In this document: positions 24,345 to 35,362 of the stretch, in pieces
How positions within the stretch are numbered: position 1 is the stretch's first letter
Layout of the letters: each line of letters starts with the position of its first letter
Source of the DNA: Austropuccinia psidii
Lineage: Eukaryota > Basidiomycota > Pucciniomycetes > Pucciniales > Sphaerophragmiaceae
Reading direction: 5' to 3'
DNA length: 64,000 bases
NCBI GenBank assembly: GCA_023105745.1
Contig: JALGQZ010000002.1
Coordinates: 44,754,997-44,818,996 of the forward strand
Notes under the pieces: generated by a model
What the model was told of the DNA's origin: nothing
What the model saw: only the letters and a program-made list of their open reading frames with translations
Database searches by the model: none
Position numbers and translations under genes: made by a program

Positions 24345-26538
24345 TCTGAGCCTGTGAGGTATGTATGACATACCCATAAGGCCACAAATGATTTTATAAA
24401 CAGTTAATTTTGTCTTAAACAAACTTTTTAGTTGAATTTAAAATAAAAAATAATAAAAAATAAGTATAACTTTTTTTTGGATAAACAAAGTTATAAATAT
24501 TATGTCATTTTTGGATTCTACACCAAAAATAACCTAGGGTACACCCATAGGGTGTTATACCCAAAACCACTTATTTTTTATGTTATTGGAAGATTTAAGA
24601 ATCTCACAGTACCAATGTAACTTTTTAACATTTTTTTAAAAATTGTTAAATTTAAGCTTAATTAAGCTTAAATTTAAAGTTGCATAATGTTTATGCAAAC
24701 TTACCAAAATTTTAGTTAAAATTGAGGTGTGGTGTATATTTACTGAATTGGCTAAGGATTTGCCATACAGAATGTAAATCCTGCGTGAGCTCAATTTAAA
24801 AGGGTTTAAGGCCATAGTATGGCTTTAAATAAATAAAAGGGCAAAATGCATGCAGAAAGGTGGGACAAAGGAAAAAGACCAAATAGAGCTGGGGTACCCA
24901 ACTTTTTGGATCTGCAAGGATTCAATTAAGGTTGTCCACCTGTATTGGAGGATTTTCAACCTTATTTAAACTTTAAGATTAGACTTTGATCCAACCTTAA
25001 GGTTTAAACTGGCTTTATCCCAATTTGGACAGGAATTTCAAGCTGCCAAAGGGTAAATCCCAATATGCAGGCTTGAAATCAAGGTTTTAAGAACTGTCAG
25101 AGCTTAATTAAGCTTAAAAAACTTAAATAAGCTTAAAACTTTAAAGTTTCAAGAATTAAAACCTTATCAAAACTTAAGGTTTAGTGTGTTTTGCTATTTT
25201 ACGTGGAAAAATAGCAAAAACTTCAAAATTCATTAAAAATCCAATTCTTAATGCATTTGCTTGAAAATTTCACACAACTTAGAATTTAATATTATCAATA
25301 TATCAATTCAATTTTAAGTATCTTTTATAAATAAATTTCCTGGGTAATTAGCCTGGAAATTTACTCTTTTAATTAAACTCAAAGAAATTTATGATTTCTT
25401 TAAAAATTAATTAAAAATTGAGTTTAAGAGATTTCTACTTGAAACTCTATTTTTAAGTTGTTCATGTGATGAACTTTAATATAAATAAGCTTATTTATAT
25501 TAAAAACTTAAAATAATTAGTTTAAATGAGGATTAAAGTTACATGGAGTTAAGAATAACACTGGTAACTTTAAATTGGAAGTAAAAATAAGTTGCCTTAA
25601 GTTAAGAACTTTATTTTTAAGCATGGTTTTTTAGTTTTGACCTGATTACGCCCTCTACATCCATTATGAATCATGAGAGCTGCTCTAAAGACATAAAAAG
25701 AGTCTTTTCATCACTGTTTTTGTCTATCATTCATTTTAATCCAATCATATTAGAAATTTAAACAGGTAAAGTTTTATTAAATATAAAATCTTATTATTAA
25801 AAGTAATTCTTAAGTTATTTTTATTCTTTATTCATTAAAATTAAAGAATTGAAGTCATATAATTTAGATTATTGTTGTAATCACCAATAATATATTTTAT
25901 TATATAAAATTATCATTTTAAATATCTTTTAAAATCCACAAATTCCTCTAAAAAACTCTTTAATCATAATTTATATTATAAAAAATTGTTTTATCTTTAA
26001 ATTTATTGATTTTTGACGTGTTTTTAACTTATAATTATTATTTAATATTATAACTGTTGTTGTTTGACTTATTATATTAAATAAATCTTATAAGTAAGTT
26101 TTCTCTAAAAATTCTATATTTTTTTGTCTAGTATTAGTTTTTTTTTATATATAGAATTTTCTCTATAAGAATTATTTCTGCACAGTGTGTGTTTTAATTC
26201 TTTTATAAATAATATTTATATTATTTATAAGTGGTTAAATATTTATATTTTCCACGTGTAATTGTCTCATTAAGAGCTTTACACTTCTTATTGTTATAAC
26301 TGTCAGTGACTATAACAATAATAGAATAATTATAATTTATTATAATTATTATATTTTTTTTATTATTATATTATTATAATAATAATTAAATTTATTCTTT
26401 TTATATATAATTATTTCTAATAATTATATTTAAATTTGTGGTTGTAATATTTTATTATATTATATTTTTCTACTGAGGACAGTCATAGTACTCTTGATAT
26501 TGTTACTATTATCAAGAGTTTCATAGACAAACCTTACA
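24345..26538 (+). repeat. 5' LTR of element D
   Basis: 2194 bp, unusually long and AT-rich, from TCTGAGCC (right copy TGTGAGCC) to CCTTACA. Just inside the start is a small hairpin, GGTATGT-ATG-ACATACC. It includes a 32-bp palindrome and the candidate donor at 26094. Confidence 0.92.
24646..24677. repeat. 32-bp perfect palindrome in the D LTR
   Basis: A perfect inverted repeat with no spacer, centred on TTAATTAA between two AAGCTT words and flanked by TTAAATTT/AAATTTAA. The same palindrome is at 33469-33500 in the other LTR. It may be a transcription-factor or structural site. Confidence 0.85.
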
Positions 26539-27092
26539 TTTGGGGGCCTGGCCGTGATTTTAAACCAATTTTTGGGACATAAATCATATTCTAGACCTTA
26601 TTTTACTCTTTTTTGACGTAAAATTGCCATATTTGTCTGAATATTGGCTTTTTTGGGACTTATCCCTTATAAATAATCTTTATAATATTAATAAAGTTAT
26701 TTTTTCTTAAGAATATTGTTTGAAACAATATACTACTGAGTGACTTGGAATAAATTTCTTTTGTCTAACTAGTGGCTTTTTCACATCACAGACTTGAAAT
26801 TTATTCTTTGAGTTATTCTAGTATAAAGTGAATAATAATACAATTTTGATTAATTAACTTGTTAATTGCATAATTATTATTTCTTTAAAGAAAATAATAA
26901 ATCAAATAAAAAAATCTTTAAAAAATAAAAATCTTTACTAAAAACATTTTTTTTCTTTTATCTTAGACATTTTTCTTTATTTTTGACGTAATTTGCCATA
27001 AAATTACATTAAAACAACTTTATTTAATAAGTTGAGTTTATAAGTTATTTTCATTATTTGATAAAATAACTTATATTTTTAATTTTCTCTAG
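26094..27092 (+). promoter_or_regulatory. candidate leader intron 1 of element D
   Basis: Donor CTTATAA|GTAAGT at 26094 near the end of the LTR, acceptor TTTTCTCTAG at 27083-27092, followed by TG. An exon ending in A at 26093 joined to TG makes ATG. The intron would be 999 bases and contains two copies of TTTTTGACGTAA. It matches the candidate in element C. Not proven by sequence alone. Confidence 0.4.
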
Positions 27093-28038
27093 TGTCTTCC
27101 ATCAGAGAAAATTCTTCAGACTCTGAAGCCTCAGAGTCCAGTATTGAAATTCAAACCAGTCCAGCACCAAGGGGTTTAATAACCAAAGAGCCCTTTAAAG
27201 GTCCTGCAGGTGAATTCAATTCAATTTTACTCTATTTTTTATTAAAATTGACGTGAAATGACTCCTACTAGAAGTGGAAGTAACTACTCCATCCAATCAA
27301 ATGGATCTGGACCAGGACATTCCAGCCACAAATCCAAAAGGCAAGAATGTCCTCCCAGAGGAGAGGCACAAATGGAGGATGCCAGAACTTCCACCAGTTC
27401 CCAAAGGTTAGCCAGCACCTTTGAACCTCTTATTGAGAGTCCAGAAGCTGACATAACTGCTATTGCTGTTAGACCTGAACCATTTCCAACAGGCAGCTGT
27501 GGAAATTTATCAATCCCAATGGAAAAACTGGTTCCTGGCGTCAAAACAACAAGAGTGGGAACTCCTTCCAAGTCTTTGGATAGGCACCATGAACTCTTAT
27601 CTTCAGGTGAAGAAGTTCATGGGGCCAGAAAAGACAGAAGATCTTCTGCTGGGTTGGACACCAATGTCTGTCAAAGGACAAGTCCAACAGATCAAAGCTT
27701 GGTTGAAAAACCAAAGCATGTTGTCAGAGGATCAGAAGAAGAAATTGGCTCAAGGCAAGGACAACAGCCCAGTGGAAGCTCCTCAAGCATCCACCAGCAA
27801 AAATCCGCCTCAACAAGTGCCAAACAAGCCCAAGCAAGCCCCAAAGACCAATCAGAAGGGCAAGCAAAAGGAAAAGGGAAAGGCAAAGCCCAAGTGGAAC
27901 AAACCTTACCCTCAGAATTACAGAATCCCAAAGAAGGAAAAGACAGCCATGGACAATGTGTTCAATATGGCAAGAACTTTGATGGAATTCAAAAACAAGG
28001 AGGAGGAAAGATTGAACCAATCCTTTCCAAAGAAGTAG
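27093..28038 (+). CDS. overlapping +1-frame protein of element D, unknown function (spliced)
   Basis: Exon 1 (27093-27209) reads SSIRENSSDSEASESSIEIQ and RGLITKEPFKGPA. A candidate intron 27210-27472 (GCAG|GTGAAT to GACATAACTGCTATTGCTGTTAG|) leads to exon 2 (27473-28038). With a split ATG the frame is 228 codons including stop, a multiple of three. Exon 2 has LLLGWTPMSVKGQVQQIKAW, then a lysine-rich tail (KQAPKTNQKGKQKEKGKAK) and a final helix (NVFNMARTLMEFKNKEEE). It is +1 to gag, overlaps gag throughout exon 2, and is free of stops. The intron contains the gag ATG. Similar motifs (GLITxK, a GW-P region, basic tail, MxxxL end) occur in element C. Function unknown; the basic tail suggests nucleic-acid binding. 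Confidence 0.55.
27210..27472 (+). promoter_or_regulatory. candidate intron containing the gag start codon (element D)
   Basis: 263 bases, donor CCTGCAG|GTGAAT, acceptor with a CTGAC-like branch word and TTAG. It holds the gag ATG at 27258. Retention gives Gag, removal gives the +1 protein. Confidence 0.45.
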
Positions 28039-29915
28039 ATCTTGTAAAACTTGTAACTTACTTTGAATCTTGTAATAAAGAAATTATGGCAAAATTTAAA
28101 GCATTTGATCACGTCCAACAAAAGTTGGGTAATGAGATACTACAAGTAAAAGACCAACAAAAGACCATAATTGGCCTTGAAAATGTTAACAAGGCAAATA
28201 TTTTGTCTTTGACGCAAATTTGTGAAAGACTTGAGTTTAAAGTTACCTTACTCAATCAACCAGATGAACATTCAATTTCTTTTATAACTGGACAGTTAAA
28301 AGAATTGAAAATACAAGTACAAAACTTGGAAAATTCAACTGGTCACAATGCAGCTCTTTTTCAAGAACAATTGGAAAAAAGTGATAAAGCAAGACTTGAA
28401 TTGAAAGAGGACATTCAGTCAAGTATTAATAATATATCACTGAAAAATGAATTGCCAAGGCAATCCACACCAATTCTTGACAGAAATGTCCTTAACTTGA
28501 ATAATGATTTACATCATACAGTTTCAAGTCATGATGTGGAAACTGCTTGCAATTATAAGGACATTCCAAGATTAGAGGAATGGCCAACCTTCAGTGGTGA
28601 AGGAGAATATAATCATATGGAATTTATAAAAACAATTGATATGTTTAAAGAAGACTTTAACATACCAGATGAATACATAAGTGCCAGATTACACTCATTA
28701 TTTACCAAATCAGCAAAGAAATGGTATTATAAAATGAGACAAGACCATGGTAAACATTCTTGGCCTTGGTGGAAAGAACAAGTTATTTCCAAATGGGCAA
28801 ATGATTCCTGGATATTTAGAATGGAAAATTCTTTTGAAGAAGCCATTTTTAATATTGAGAGGGACAGGCCCATGACTTGGTTTCTTAAACAGAAGGACAG
28901 ATTAACTGCCCTTCATCCTGATATGTCTGAACCAATGGTACATAAAAGGATATTAATAAAGTGTGGTGGTGACCTTGAGCATGCTATAAGAAGCAGATGT
29001 ATTGAGCCTTTCTCTACAGAAGATTATATCAATGCTATGGAGGATATCACTACTAGAACAAAAATTGGAAGAAATTGGTATAAACCCCCAATAGACAACA
29101 AGACTAGTGGGAAACCAATTTTAAAACCAAATAAACCACATGACAGACCTCCTTTGAAATGTCATAAATGTGGAAGTACATCTCATTTAGCAAACACTTG
29201 TCCAAAAAAGACAAGAGTCAATGAGATAAATGTTGAAAAAGTGGAAGAAACAAAAGAAACTGATGTATCTTTACATGAAAGTGATTCTGAGACTTCAGAA
29301 GAAGAAGAAGCATCAGAGCAACTTGGTATAGAAAATATTAATGTTTCTTTTGAGCTCACTGAGGTACATACTCACTTACCACAGTACAGTGATGAATGTA
29401 TGGATCTCATACATGTGCAAGATGCCAAAATGCAAAAAACCAAACCTTCTAGAGGTAAAGGTTATACAGCTGGGTCATCTTGCATCACTAATATTGTGAT
29501 AAATAACACAGAAGCCAAGATACATCTTGACTCAGGTGCTTTTTTCACTTGTGTTGGAAAAGATTATCTTGACAAAATTTATACCAATTGGCAAGACAAG
29601 TTGATGCCAATTGAAGGTGTAAAATTCAGCAGTGCTAGCCAGAACATGCATCCTTTGGGTATATTTGAAGCAGCAATAATATTTCCTCATCCAGCAGGGA
29701 GTATAAGATTGAAAGCTGAATTTGTTGTTATGAACAATTGTACTTCACAACAATTTATACTTGGAAATGATTATCTCAACATCTATGGTATTGATATCAA
29801 CAATCATAAGGACAGGTATTTCACTATAGGGGAAAATAAAAGGCAAAAATTTGCTTTTTCTCTAGAAAGAAAAGAAATTACTGTCATTCAACAAGTAAAG
29901 AATGTTAAAAAATAA
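27258..29915 (+). CDS. Gag-protease of element D (885 aa)
   Basis: Structural polyprotein of the retrotransposon. Residues 1-260 are low-complexity, rich in Ser, Gln, Gly and Lys, and share their DNA with the +1 ORF. Residues about 340-400 look coiled coil (QLKELKIQVQNLENSTGHNA). A capsid-like part follows (EEWPTFSGEGEYNHMEFIKT). The zinc knuckle CHKCGSTSHLANTC (CX2CX4HX4C) is near residue 635. A retropepsin motif, IHLDSGAFFTCVGKDYL, is near residue 757. I chose the ATG at 27258 because the gag ATG of element C sits at the equivalent place in its intron. The ORF ends at TAA 29913-29915, in frame with pol only six bases later. Confidence 0.9.
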   Translation: MTPTRSGSNYSIQSNGSGPGHSSHKSKRQECPPRGEAQMEDARTSTSSQRLASTFEPLIESPEADITAIAVRPEPFPTGSCGNLSIPMEKLVPGVKTTRVGTPSKSLDRHHELLSSGEEVHGARKDRRSSAGLDTNVCQRTSPTDQSLVEKPKHVVRGSEEEIGSRQGQQPSGSSSSIHQQKSASTSAKQAQASPKDQSEGQAKGKGKGKAQVEQTLPSELQNPKEGKDSHGQCVQYGKNFDGIQKQGGGKIEPILSKEVDLVKLVTYFESCNKEIMAKFKAFDHVQQKLGNEILQVKDQQKTIIGLENVNKANILSLTQICERLEFKVTLLNQPDEHSISFITGQLKELKIQVQNLENSTGHNAALFQEQLEKSDKARLELKEDIQSSINNISLKNELPRQSTPILDRNVLNLNNDLHHTVSSHDVETACNYKDIPRLEEWPTFSGEGEYNHMEFIKTIDMFKEDFNIPDEYISARLHSLFTKSAKKWYYKMRQDHGKHSWPWWKEQVISKWANDSWIFRMENSFEEAIFNIERDRPMTWFLKQKDRLTALHPDMSEPMVHKRILIKCGGDLEHAIRSRCIEPFSTEDYINAMEDITTRTKIGRNWYKPPIDNKTSGKPILKPNKPHDRPPLKCHKCGSTSHLANTCPKKTRVNEINVEKVEETKETDVSLHESDSETSEEEEASEQLGIENINVSFELTEVHTHLPQYSDECMDLIHVQDAKMQKTKPSRGKGYTAGSSCITNIVINNTEAKIHLDSGAFFTCVGKDYLDKIYTNWQDKLMPIEGVKFSSASQNMHPLGIFEAAIIFPHPAGSIRLKAEFVVMNNCTSQQFILGNDYLNIYGIDINNHKDRYFTIGENKRQKFAFSLERKEITVIQQVKNVKK
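29913..29915 (+). other. in-frame TAA between gag-protease and pol of element D
   Basis: The codons run AAA AAA TAA AAA TTT GTG TCA in one frame, so this single stop divides an otherwise continuous 1922-codon frame. Element C has TAG 22478-22480 in the same linker. It could be a readthrough signal or a point mutation in each copy. Confidence 0.8.
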
Positions 29916-29921
29916 AAATTT

Positions 29922-32900
29922 GTGTCAGATCAGCTAAGTGAAGCACAAATTAGTCCTGAATTAGCACCAGAAATGAAGGAAGAACTTATTGAAATTTTAT
30001 TTCAATATAGAGAAGCCTTTGCTTCTGATAATGAACCACTTGAGGCTATAAAAGGCCATGAGGTGGACATTATTCTTAATGTGGAAAGGCCTTATCGGCC
30101 ACTATTAAGGAGACCAGCTTACCCAGCTATCCCTAGGACTAGAGAAGCATTAGAAAATCATATTAATGAACTAATGAAACTGGGAGTTCTTAGAAAATTT
30201 GGGCACAATGAGGAGGTTGAAGTCACAACTCCAGTAATCATTACTTGGCATAATGATAAGTCAAGGATGGTTGGTGATTTTAGAGCACTGAATACTTATA
30301 CTATTCCAGACAGGTATCCAATCCCTAGAATTCATGAGACTTTGACTCAATTATCCAAAGCAAGATTCATCACTTCTATGGATGCTCTAAAAGGCTTTCA
30401 CCAGAATGTTTTGACACCTCATGCTAGGAAATTATTGAGAATAATTGCTCATTGTGGTATTTATGAATATTTGAGGATGCCTTTTGGTATTAAAAATGCA
30501 CTCTCTCATTACCAAATAATGATGAATACTATCTTCCCACATGAATTATCAGAGGGATGGTTAATCATTTATATTGATGACATTATAATTTGTTCAGAAA
30601 CCTGGAAATTACATTTGGAGAGACTTTCATTAGTACTTAAGAAAATTCTACAAGTGAACATGAAAATTTCTCTTAAAAAATGTAATTTTGGGTTCCATGA
30701 GTTAAAAGCTCTAGGACATGTAGTCTCAGGACTAAGCCTTGGTGTTGATAAAAACAAAGTGGCTGTAGTTTTACTGAAACAAATGCCCCAGAACAAAAAA
30801 GAAATGATGTCTTTCTTAGGGTTTGCCAGTTATTACAGACAACACCTTAAAGATTTTGCAATCCATGCCAGATCATTATACAGAATTTGTGATCAACAAA
30901 CTGTTTTTGAAATGACACAGGAGAGAATTCAAGCATATGATAAAATCAAGCATGCCTTGACCAATGCACCATTATTATTGATGCCAGATTGGAAACTTCC
31001 TTTCAAGCTGTATATTGATGCATGTGGTGATGGTTTAGGAGCTGCTCTTCATCAAGTTCAAATTGTCAATGACAAGCCTTATGAAGGTCCAATTTGTTTC
31101 ATTTCAAGACAAATTAAACCTACTGAGGCCAGATATGGAGCTAGCCAAATGGAGTGCCTTTGCCTTGTTTGGGCTCTGGAAAAACTTCATTACTATCTTG
31201 ATGGTAGTGTGTTTGAAGTAATTACTGATTGTAATGCAGTTAAATCACTTCTTAACATGAAAACTCCAAACAGACACATGTTAAGATGGCAGATTGCTAT
31301 ACAGGAGTATAGAGGCAATATGACCATAGTACATAAAGCCGGAAATATTCATACGAATGCTGATGGCTTGAGTAGATGGGCATTACCAAATACACCTGAT
31401 AATCCTGCCTATGTTCCTACAAGTGCAGAACCTCAAATTCCAATTGAAGGAATTAATATTACAGATGTTGGAACAGAATTCTTTGAAGAAGTTAGGGAAA
31501 GCTACAAGAAAGATAAGAATTGTCATATTCTTACTGCTCTACTTGACAAAGATTGTAAAGATGCAGCATTGGCTAATTCTCTGGATGACATTTGGAAAAC
31601 ATCTTATGATAATGGAAGATTCCATTTGTTTGATGGTATACTATATCATAGATCTAAACACACATGTGTCATGGTCCTATGTAGTAGAATGTTGATTAAC
31701 ACAATACTACTAGAATGCCATGATAACATTTATTCTGGACATCTGTCTGAAGACAGAACAATGGAAAAAATTAAGAGATGTGCCTGGTGGCCATCTTGGA
31801 GAAAAGATGTCATTGAGTACTGTCATAGTTGTGATAGATGCCAGAAAGCCAATAAAGCTACTGGTAAAAGATTTGGTCTGATGATCCATATCCAAGAACC
31901 AAGTACCCCATGGGAAGTGGTTCACATGGATTGGGTAACTGCATTACCACCTGGAGGTGATAAGAGTTACAACGCATGTCTTGTTATTGTAGACAGATAT
32001 GGCAAAACACCAATCTTTTTACCATGTCACAAAGATGACACAGCTATGGATACAGCTCTTTTGATCTGGAATAGAGTAATATCCCATACTGGTCTCTTTA
32101 AAAACATCATTAGTGACAGAGACCCAAAATTTACACCAGCCTTATGGACTAATTTAGATAAGCTTTTGGGTACAAAATTATCATTCTCAACAGCATACCA
32201 TCCACAAACAGATGGGTTAGCAGAAAGAATGATTCAAACCCTTGAGGACATGATCAGAAGATTTTGTGCTTACGGCCTGGAGTTTAAAGATTCTGATGGC
32301 TTTACCCATGATTGGTGTACTCTAATACCAGAATTTGAATTAGCCTACAAGACCTCCATCCATGCTTCAACAGGCAAGACCCCTGCAATGTTAGAAAAAG
32401 GATGGAACCCCAAACTTCCAGTTGATACTTTGAAGAAAGATCTAGTTGATATTCATCCAACTGCTTCAAGCTTTAAATTGTTTCTTGATAAAGTGAGGCA
32501 CCATGCAAATCAAAGCATGAATGATGCCTTTGAATATGCTAAGCAGAAATGGGATAAAAGTCATAAGACCCCAGAATTCAAAGTAGGGGACTTAATACTA
32601 GTTTCAACCTTGAACTTTAATAATATTAAAGGTCCAAAGAAATTGAAAGATTCCTTTGGAGGACCATTTATTATTAAAGCCCTTCATGGGACAAATGCAG
32701 TGCAAGTAGAACTGTCAGGAGAACTCAAAAATAAACATCCAACATTCCCTGTCAGTCTGGTAAAGCATTACACTTCAAGTGACAAGGAATCATTTCCTTT
32801 AAGAAATGAAACACCCTTAGAAGTACCCCCACTGGACCTAAGTGAGGAGAAAAAAGTACTGAAAGTCTTGAAAGAAAGAAGACTTAGGGGAAAAAATGAA

Positions 32901-33026
32901 AGAGAATACTTGGTCAGGTATAAAAATCCACACCATGAAGATGAGTGGATTGTAGAAAACAAAATACCTGATTCCCAAAAGTTTCTCAGAAGATTCAGAC
33001 ATGAGAGAAGACCAATTGCTCAATAA
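29922..33026 (+). CDS. Pol of element D: reverse transcriptase, RNase H, integrase (1034 aa)
   Basis: Copies element RNA to DNA and integrates it. RT blocks include [19 protein letters not shown] and [17 protein letters not shown], and the catalytic strand [12 protein letters not shown] near residue 217. RNase H keeps [36 protein letters not shown] and NADGLSRW. Integrase has the zinc region ending [14 protein letters not shown], then MDWV (first Asp, about residue 668), [13 protein letters not shown] (second Asp) and GLAERMIQ (Glu). The last 60 residues ([29 protein letters not shown]) are chromodomain-like. Translation must read through or restart after TAA 29913; no ATG lies at the ORF start, whose first codon after the stop region is GTG. 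No env-like ORF follows. Confidence 0.93.
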   Translation: MSDQLSEAQISPELAPEMKEELIEILFQYREAFASDNEPLEAIKGHEVDIILNVERPYRPLLRRPAYPAIPRTREALENHINELMKLGVLRKFGHNEEVEVTTPVIITWHNDKSRMVGDFRALNTYTIPDRYPIPRIHETLTQLSKARFITSMDALKGFHQNVLTPHARKLLRIIAHCGIYEYLRMPFGIKNALSHYQIMMNTIFPHELSEGWLIIYIDDIIICSETWKLHLERLSLVLKKILQVNMKISLKKCNFGFHELKALGHVVSGLSLGVDKNKVAVVLLKQMPQNKKEMMSFLGFASYYRQHLKDFAIHARSLYRICDQQTVFEMTQERIQAYDKIKHALTNAPLLLMPDWKLPFKLYIDACGDGLGAALHQVQIVNDKPYEGPICFISRQIKPTEARYGASQMECLCLVWALEKLHYYLDGSVFEVITDCNAVKSLLNMKTPNRHMLRWQIAIQEYRGNMTIVHKAGNIHTNADGLSRWALPNTPDNPAYVPTSAEPQIPIEGINITDVGTEFFEEVRESYKKDKNCHILTALLDKDCKDAALANSLDDIWKTSYDNGRFHLFDGILYHRSKHTCVMVLCSRMLINTILLECHDNIYSGHLSEDRTMEKIKRCAWWPSWRKDVIEYCHSCDRCQKANKATGKRFGLMIHIQEPSTPWEVVHMDWVTALPPGGDKSYNACLVIVDRYGKTPIFLPCHKDDTAMDTALLIWNRVISHTGLFKNIISDRDPKFTPALWTNLDKLLGTKLSFSTAYHPQTDGLAERMIQTLEDMIRRFCAYGLEFKDSDGFTHDWCTLIPEFELAYKTSIHASTGKTPAMLEKGWNPKLPVDTLKKDLVDIHPTASSFKLFLDKVRHHANQSMNDAFEYAKQKWDKSHKTPEFKVGDLILVSTLNFNNIKGPKKLKDSFGGPFIIKALHGTNAVQVELSGELKNKHPTFPVSLVKHYTSSDKESFPLRNETPLEVPPLDLSEEKKVLKVLKERRLRGKNEREYLVRYKNPHHEDEWIVENKIPDSQKFLRRFRHERRPIAQ

Positions 33027-33089
33027 AAAGTTTGAATTGTGTGCTTTACATACTTGAAAGTATAAGTAGAGAGGTTGGACAGTGGATTA

Positions 33090-33117
33090 TACCCCCCCCC
33101 CAAATAACTTGGGGGTA
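33090..33117. other. C-rich/G-rich inverted repeat in the D 3' UTR
   Basis: TACCCCC at 33090-33096 pairs with GGGGGTA at 33111-33117 around a loop containing further C residues and AAATAACTT. It lies about 65 bases after the pol stop. It could form a stem in the RNA. Confidence 0.6.
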
Positions 33118-33155
33118 CACTACAAAAGAAAAATTGTGGTACAATTTTTTTTTTT

Positions 33156-33167
33156 GGTGGTAGGGAA
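33156..33167 (+). other. polypurine tract of element D
   Basis: GGTGGTAGGGAA directly precedes the right LTR start TGTGAGCC. It is preceded by a long T run. Position and purine content fit the plus-strand primer. Confidence 0.65.
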
Positions 33168-35362
33168 TGTGAGCCTGTGAGGTATGTATGACATACCCAT
33201 AAGGCCACAAATGATTTTATAAACAGTTAATTTTGTCTTAAACAGACTTTTTAGTTGAATTCAAAATAAAAAATAATAAAAAATAAGTATAACTTTTTTT
33301 TGGATAAACAAAGTTATAGATATTATGTCATTTTTGGATTCTACACCAAAAATAACCTAGGGTACACCCATAGGGTGTTATACCCAAAACCACTTATTTT
33401 TTATGTTATTGGAAGATTTAAGAATCTCACAGTACCAATGTAACTTTTTAACATTTTTTTAAAAATTGTTAAATTTAAGCTTAATTAAGCTTAAATTTAA
33501 AGTTGAATAAGGTTTATGCAAACTTACCAAAATTTTAGTTAAAATTGAGGTGTGGTGTATATTTACTGAATTGGCTAAGGATTTTCCATACATAATGTAA
33601 ATCCTGTGTGAGCTCAATTTAAAAGGGTTTAAGGCCATAGTATGGCTTTAAATAAATAAAAGGGCAAAATCCACGCAGAAAGGTGGGACAAAGGAAAAAG
33701 ACTAAATAGAGCTGGGGTACCCAACTTTTTGGATCTGCAAGGATTCAATTAAGGTTGTCCACCTGTATTGGAGGATTTTCAACCTTATTTAAACTTTAAG
33801 ATTAGACTTTGATCCAACCTTAAGGTTGAAACTGGTTTTATCCCAATTTGGACAGGAATTTCAAACTGCCAAAGGGTAAATCCCAATATGCAGGCTTGAA
33901 ATCAAGGTTTTAAGAGCTTTCAGAGCTTAATTAAGGTTAAAAAACTTAAATAAGCGTAAAACTTTAAAGTTTCAAGCATTAAAACCTTATCAAAACTTAA
34001 GGTTTAGTGTGTTTTGCTATTTTACGTGGAAAAATAGCAAAAAATTCAAAAATTCATTAAAAATCCAATTCTTAATTGATTTGCTTGAAAATTTCACAAA
34101 ACTTAGAATTTAATATTATCAATATATAAATTAAATTTTAAGTATCTTTTATAAATAAATTTCCTGGGTAATTAGCCTGGAAATTTACTCTTTTAATTAA
34201 ACTCAAAGAAATTTATGATTTCTTTAAAAATTAATTAAAAATTGAGTTTAAGAGATTTCTACTTGAAACTCTATTTTTAAGTTGTTCATGTGATTAACTT
34301 TAATATAAATAAGCTTATTTATATTAAAAACTTAAAATAATTAGTTTAAATGAGGATTAAAGTTACATGGAGTTAAGATGACACTGGTAACTTTAAATTG
34401 GAAGTAAAAATAAGTTGCCTTAAGTTAAGAACTTTATTTTTAAGCATGGTTTTTCAGTTTTGACCTGAGCACGCCCTCTACATCCATTATGAATCATGAG
34501 AGCTGCTCTGAAGACATAAAAAGAGTCTTTTCATCACTGTTTTTGTCTATCATTCATTTTAATCCAATCATATTAGAAATTTAAACAGGTAAAGTTTTAT
34601 TAAATATAAAATCTTATTATTAAAAGTAATTCTTAAGTTATTTTTATTCTTTATTCATTAAAATTAAAGAATTGAAGTCATAGAATATAGATTATTGTTG
34701 TAATCACCAATAATATATTGTATTATATAAAATTATCATTTTAAATATCTTGTAAAATCCACAAATTCCTCTAAAAAACTCTTTAATCATAATTTATATT
34801 ATAAAAAGTTGTTTTATCTTTAAATTTATTGATTTTTGACGTGTTTTTAACTTATAATTATTATTTAATATTATAACTGTTGTTGTTTGACTTATTATAT
34901 TAAATAAATCTTATAAGTAAGTTTTCTCTAAAAATTCTATATTTTTTTGTCTAGTATTAGTTTTTTTTTATATATAGAATTTTCTCTATAAGAATTATTT
35001 CTGCACAGTGTGTGTTTTAATTCTTTTATAAATAATATTTATATTATTTATAAGTGGTTAAATATTTATATTTTCCACGTGTAATTGTCTCATTAAGAGC
35101 TTTACACTTCTTATTGTTATAACTGTCAGTGACTATAACAATAATAGAATAATTATAATTTATTATAATTATTATATTTTTTTTTATTATTATATTATTA
35201 TAATAATAATTAAATTTATTTTTTTTATATATAATTATTTCTAATAATTATATTTAAATTTGTGGTTGTAATATTTTATTATATTATATTTTTCTACTGA
35301 GGATAGTCATAGTACTCTTGATATTGTTACTATTATCAAGAGTTTCATAGACAAACCTTACA
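33168..35362 (+). repeat. 3' LTR of element D
   Basis: 2195 bp, aligning end to end with 24345-26538 at about 98% by eye, ending CCTTACA before the CATGG duplication. Confidence 0.92.

Larger units (their letters stand above)
24345..35362 (+). mobile_element. Ty3/Gypsy element D, young and almost intact
   Basis: 11018 bp LTR retrotransposon inserted in element C. LTRs are 24345-26538 and 33168-35362, with a perfect CATGG duplication. In the first about 560 bp I count roughly a dozen LTR differences, about 2%, so insertion is recent compared with A and C. It carries a long leader, an overlapping two-exon ORF, an 885-codon gag-protease ORF and a 1034-codon RT-RNase H-integrase ORF in the same frame, separated by one TAA. 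All catalytic motifs I checked are present. It belongs to the same lineage as C but is clearly a different family. Confidence 0.93.

Noticed and set aside
27284..28121. Minus-strand open frames opposite gag of D
   Set aside because: They mirror low-complexity, stop-poor gag sequence and show no protein-like composition or homology between C and D.
32800..33167. An envelope gene after pol that would make D a retrovirus-like element
   Set aside because: Pol ends at 33026 and the LTR starts at 33168, leaving no room for one.
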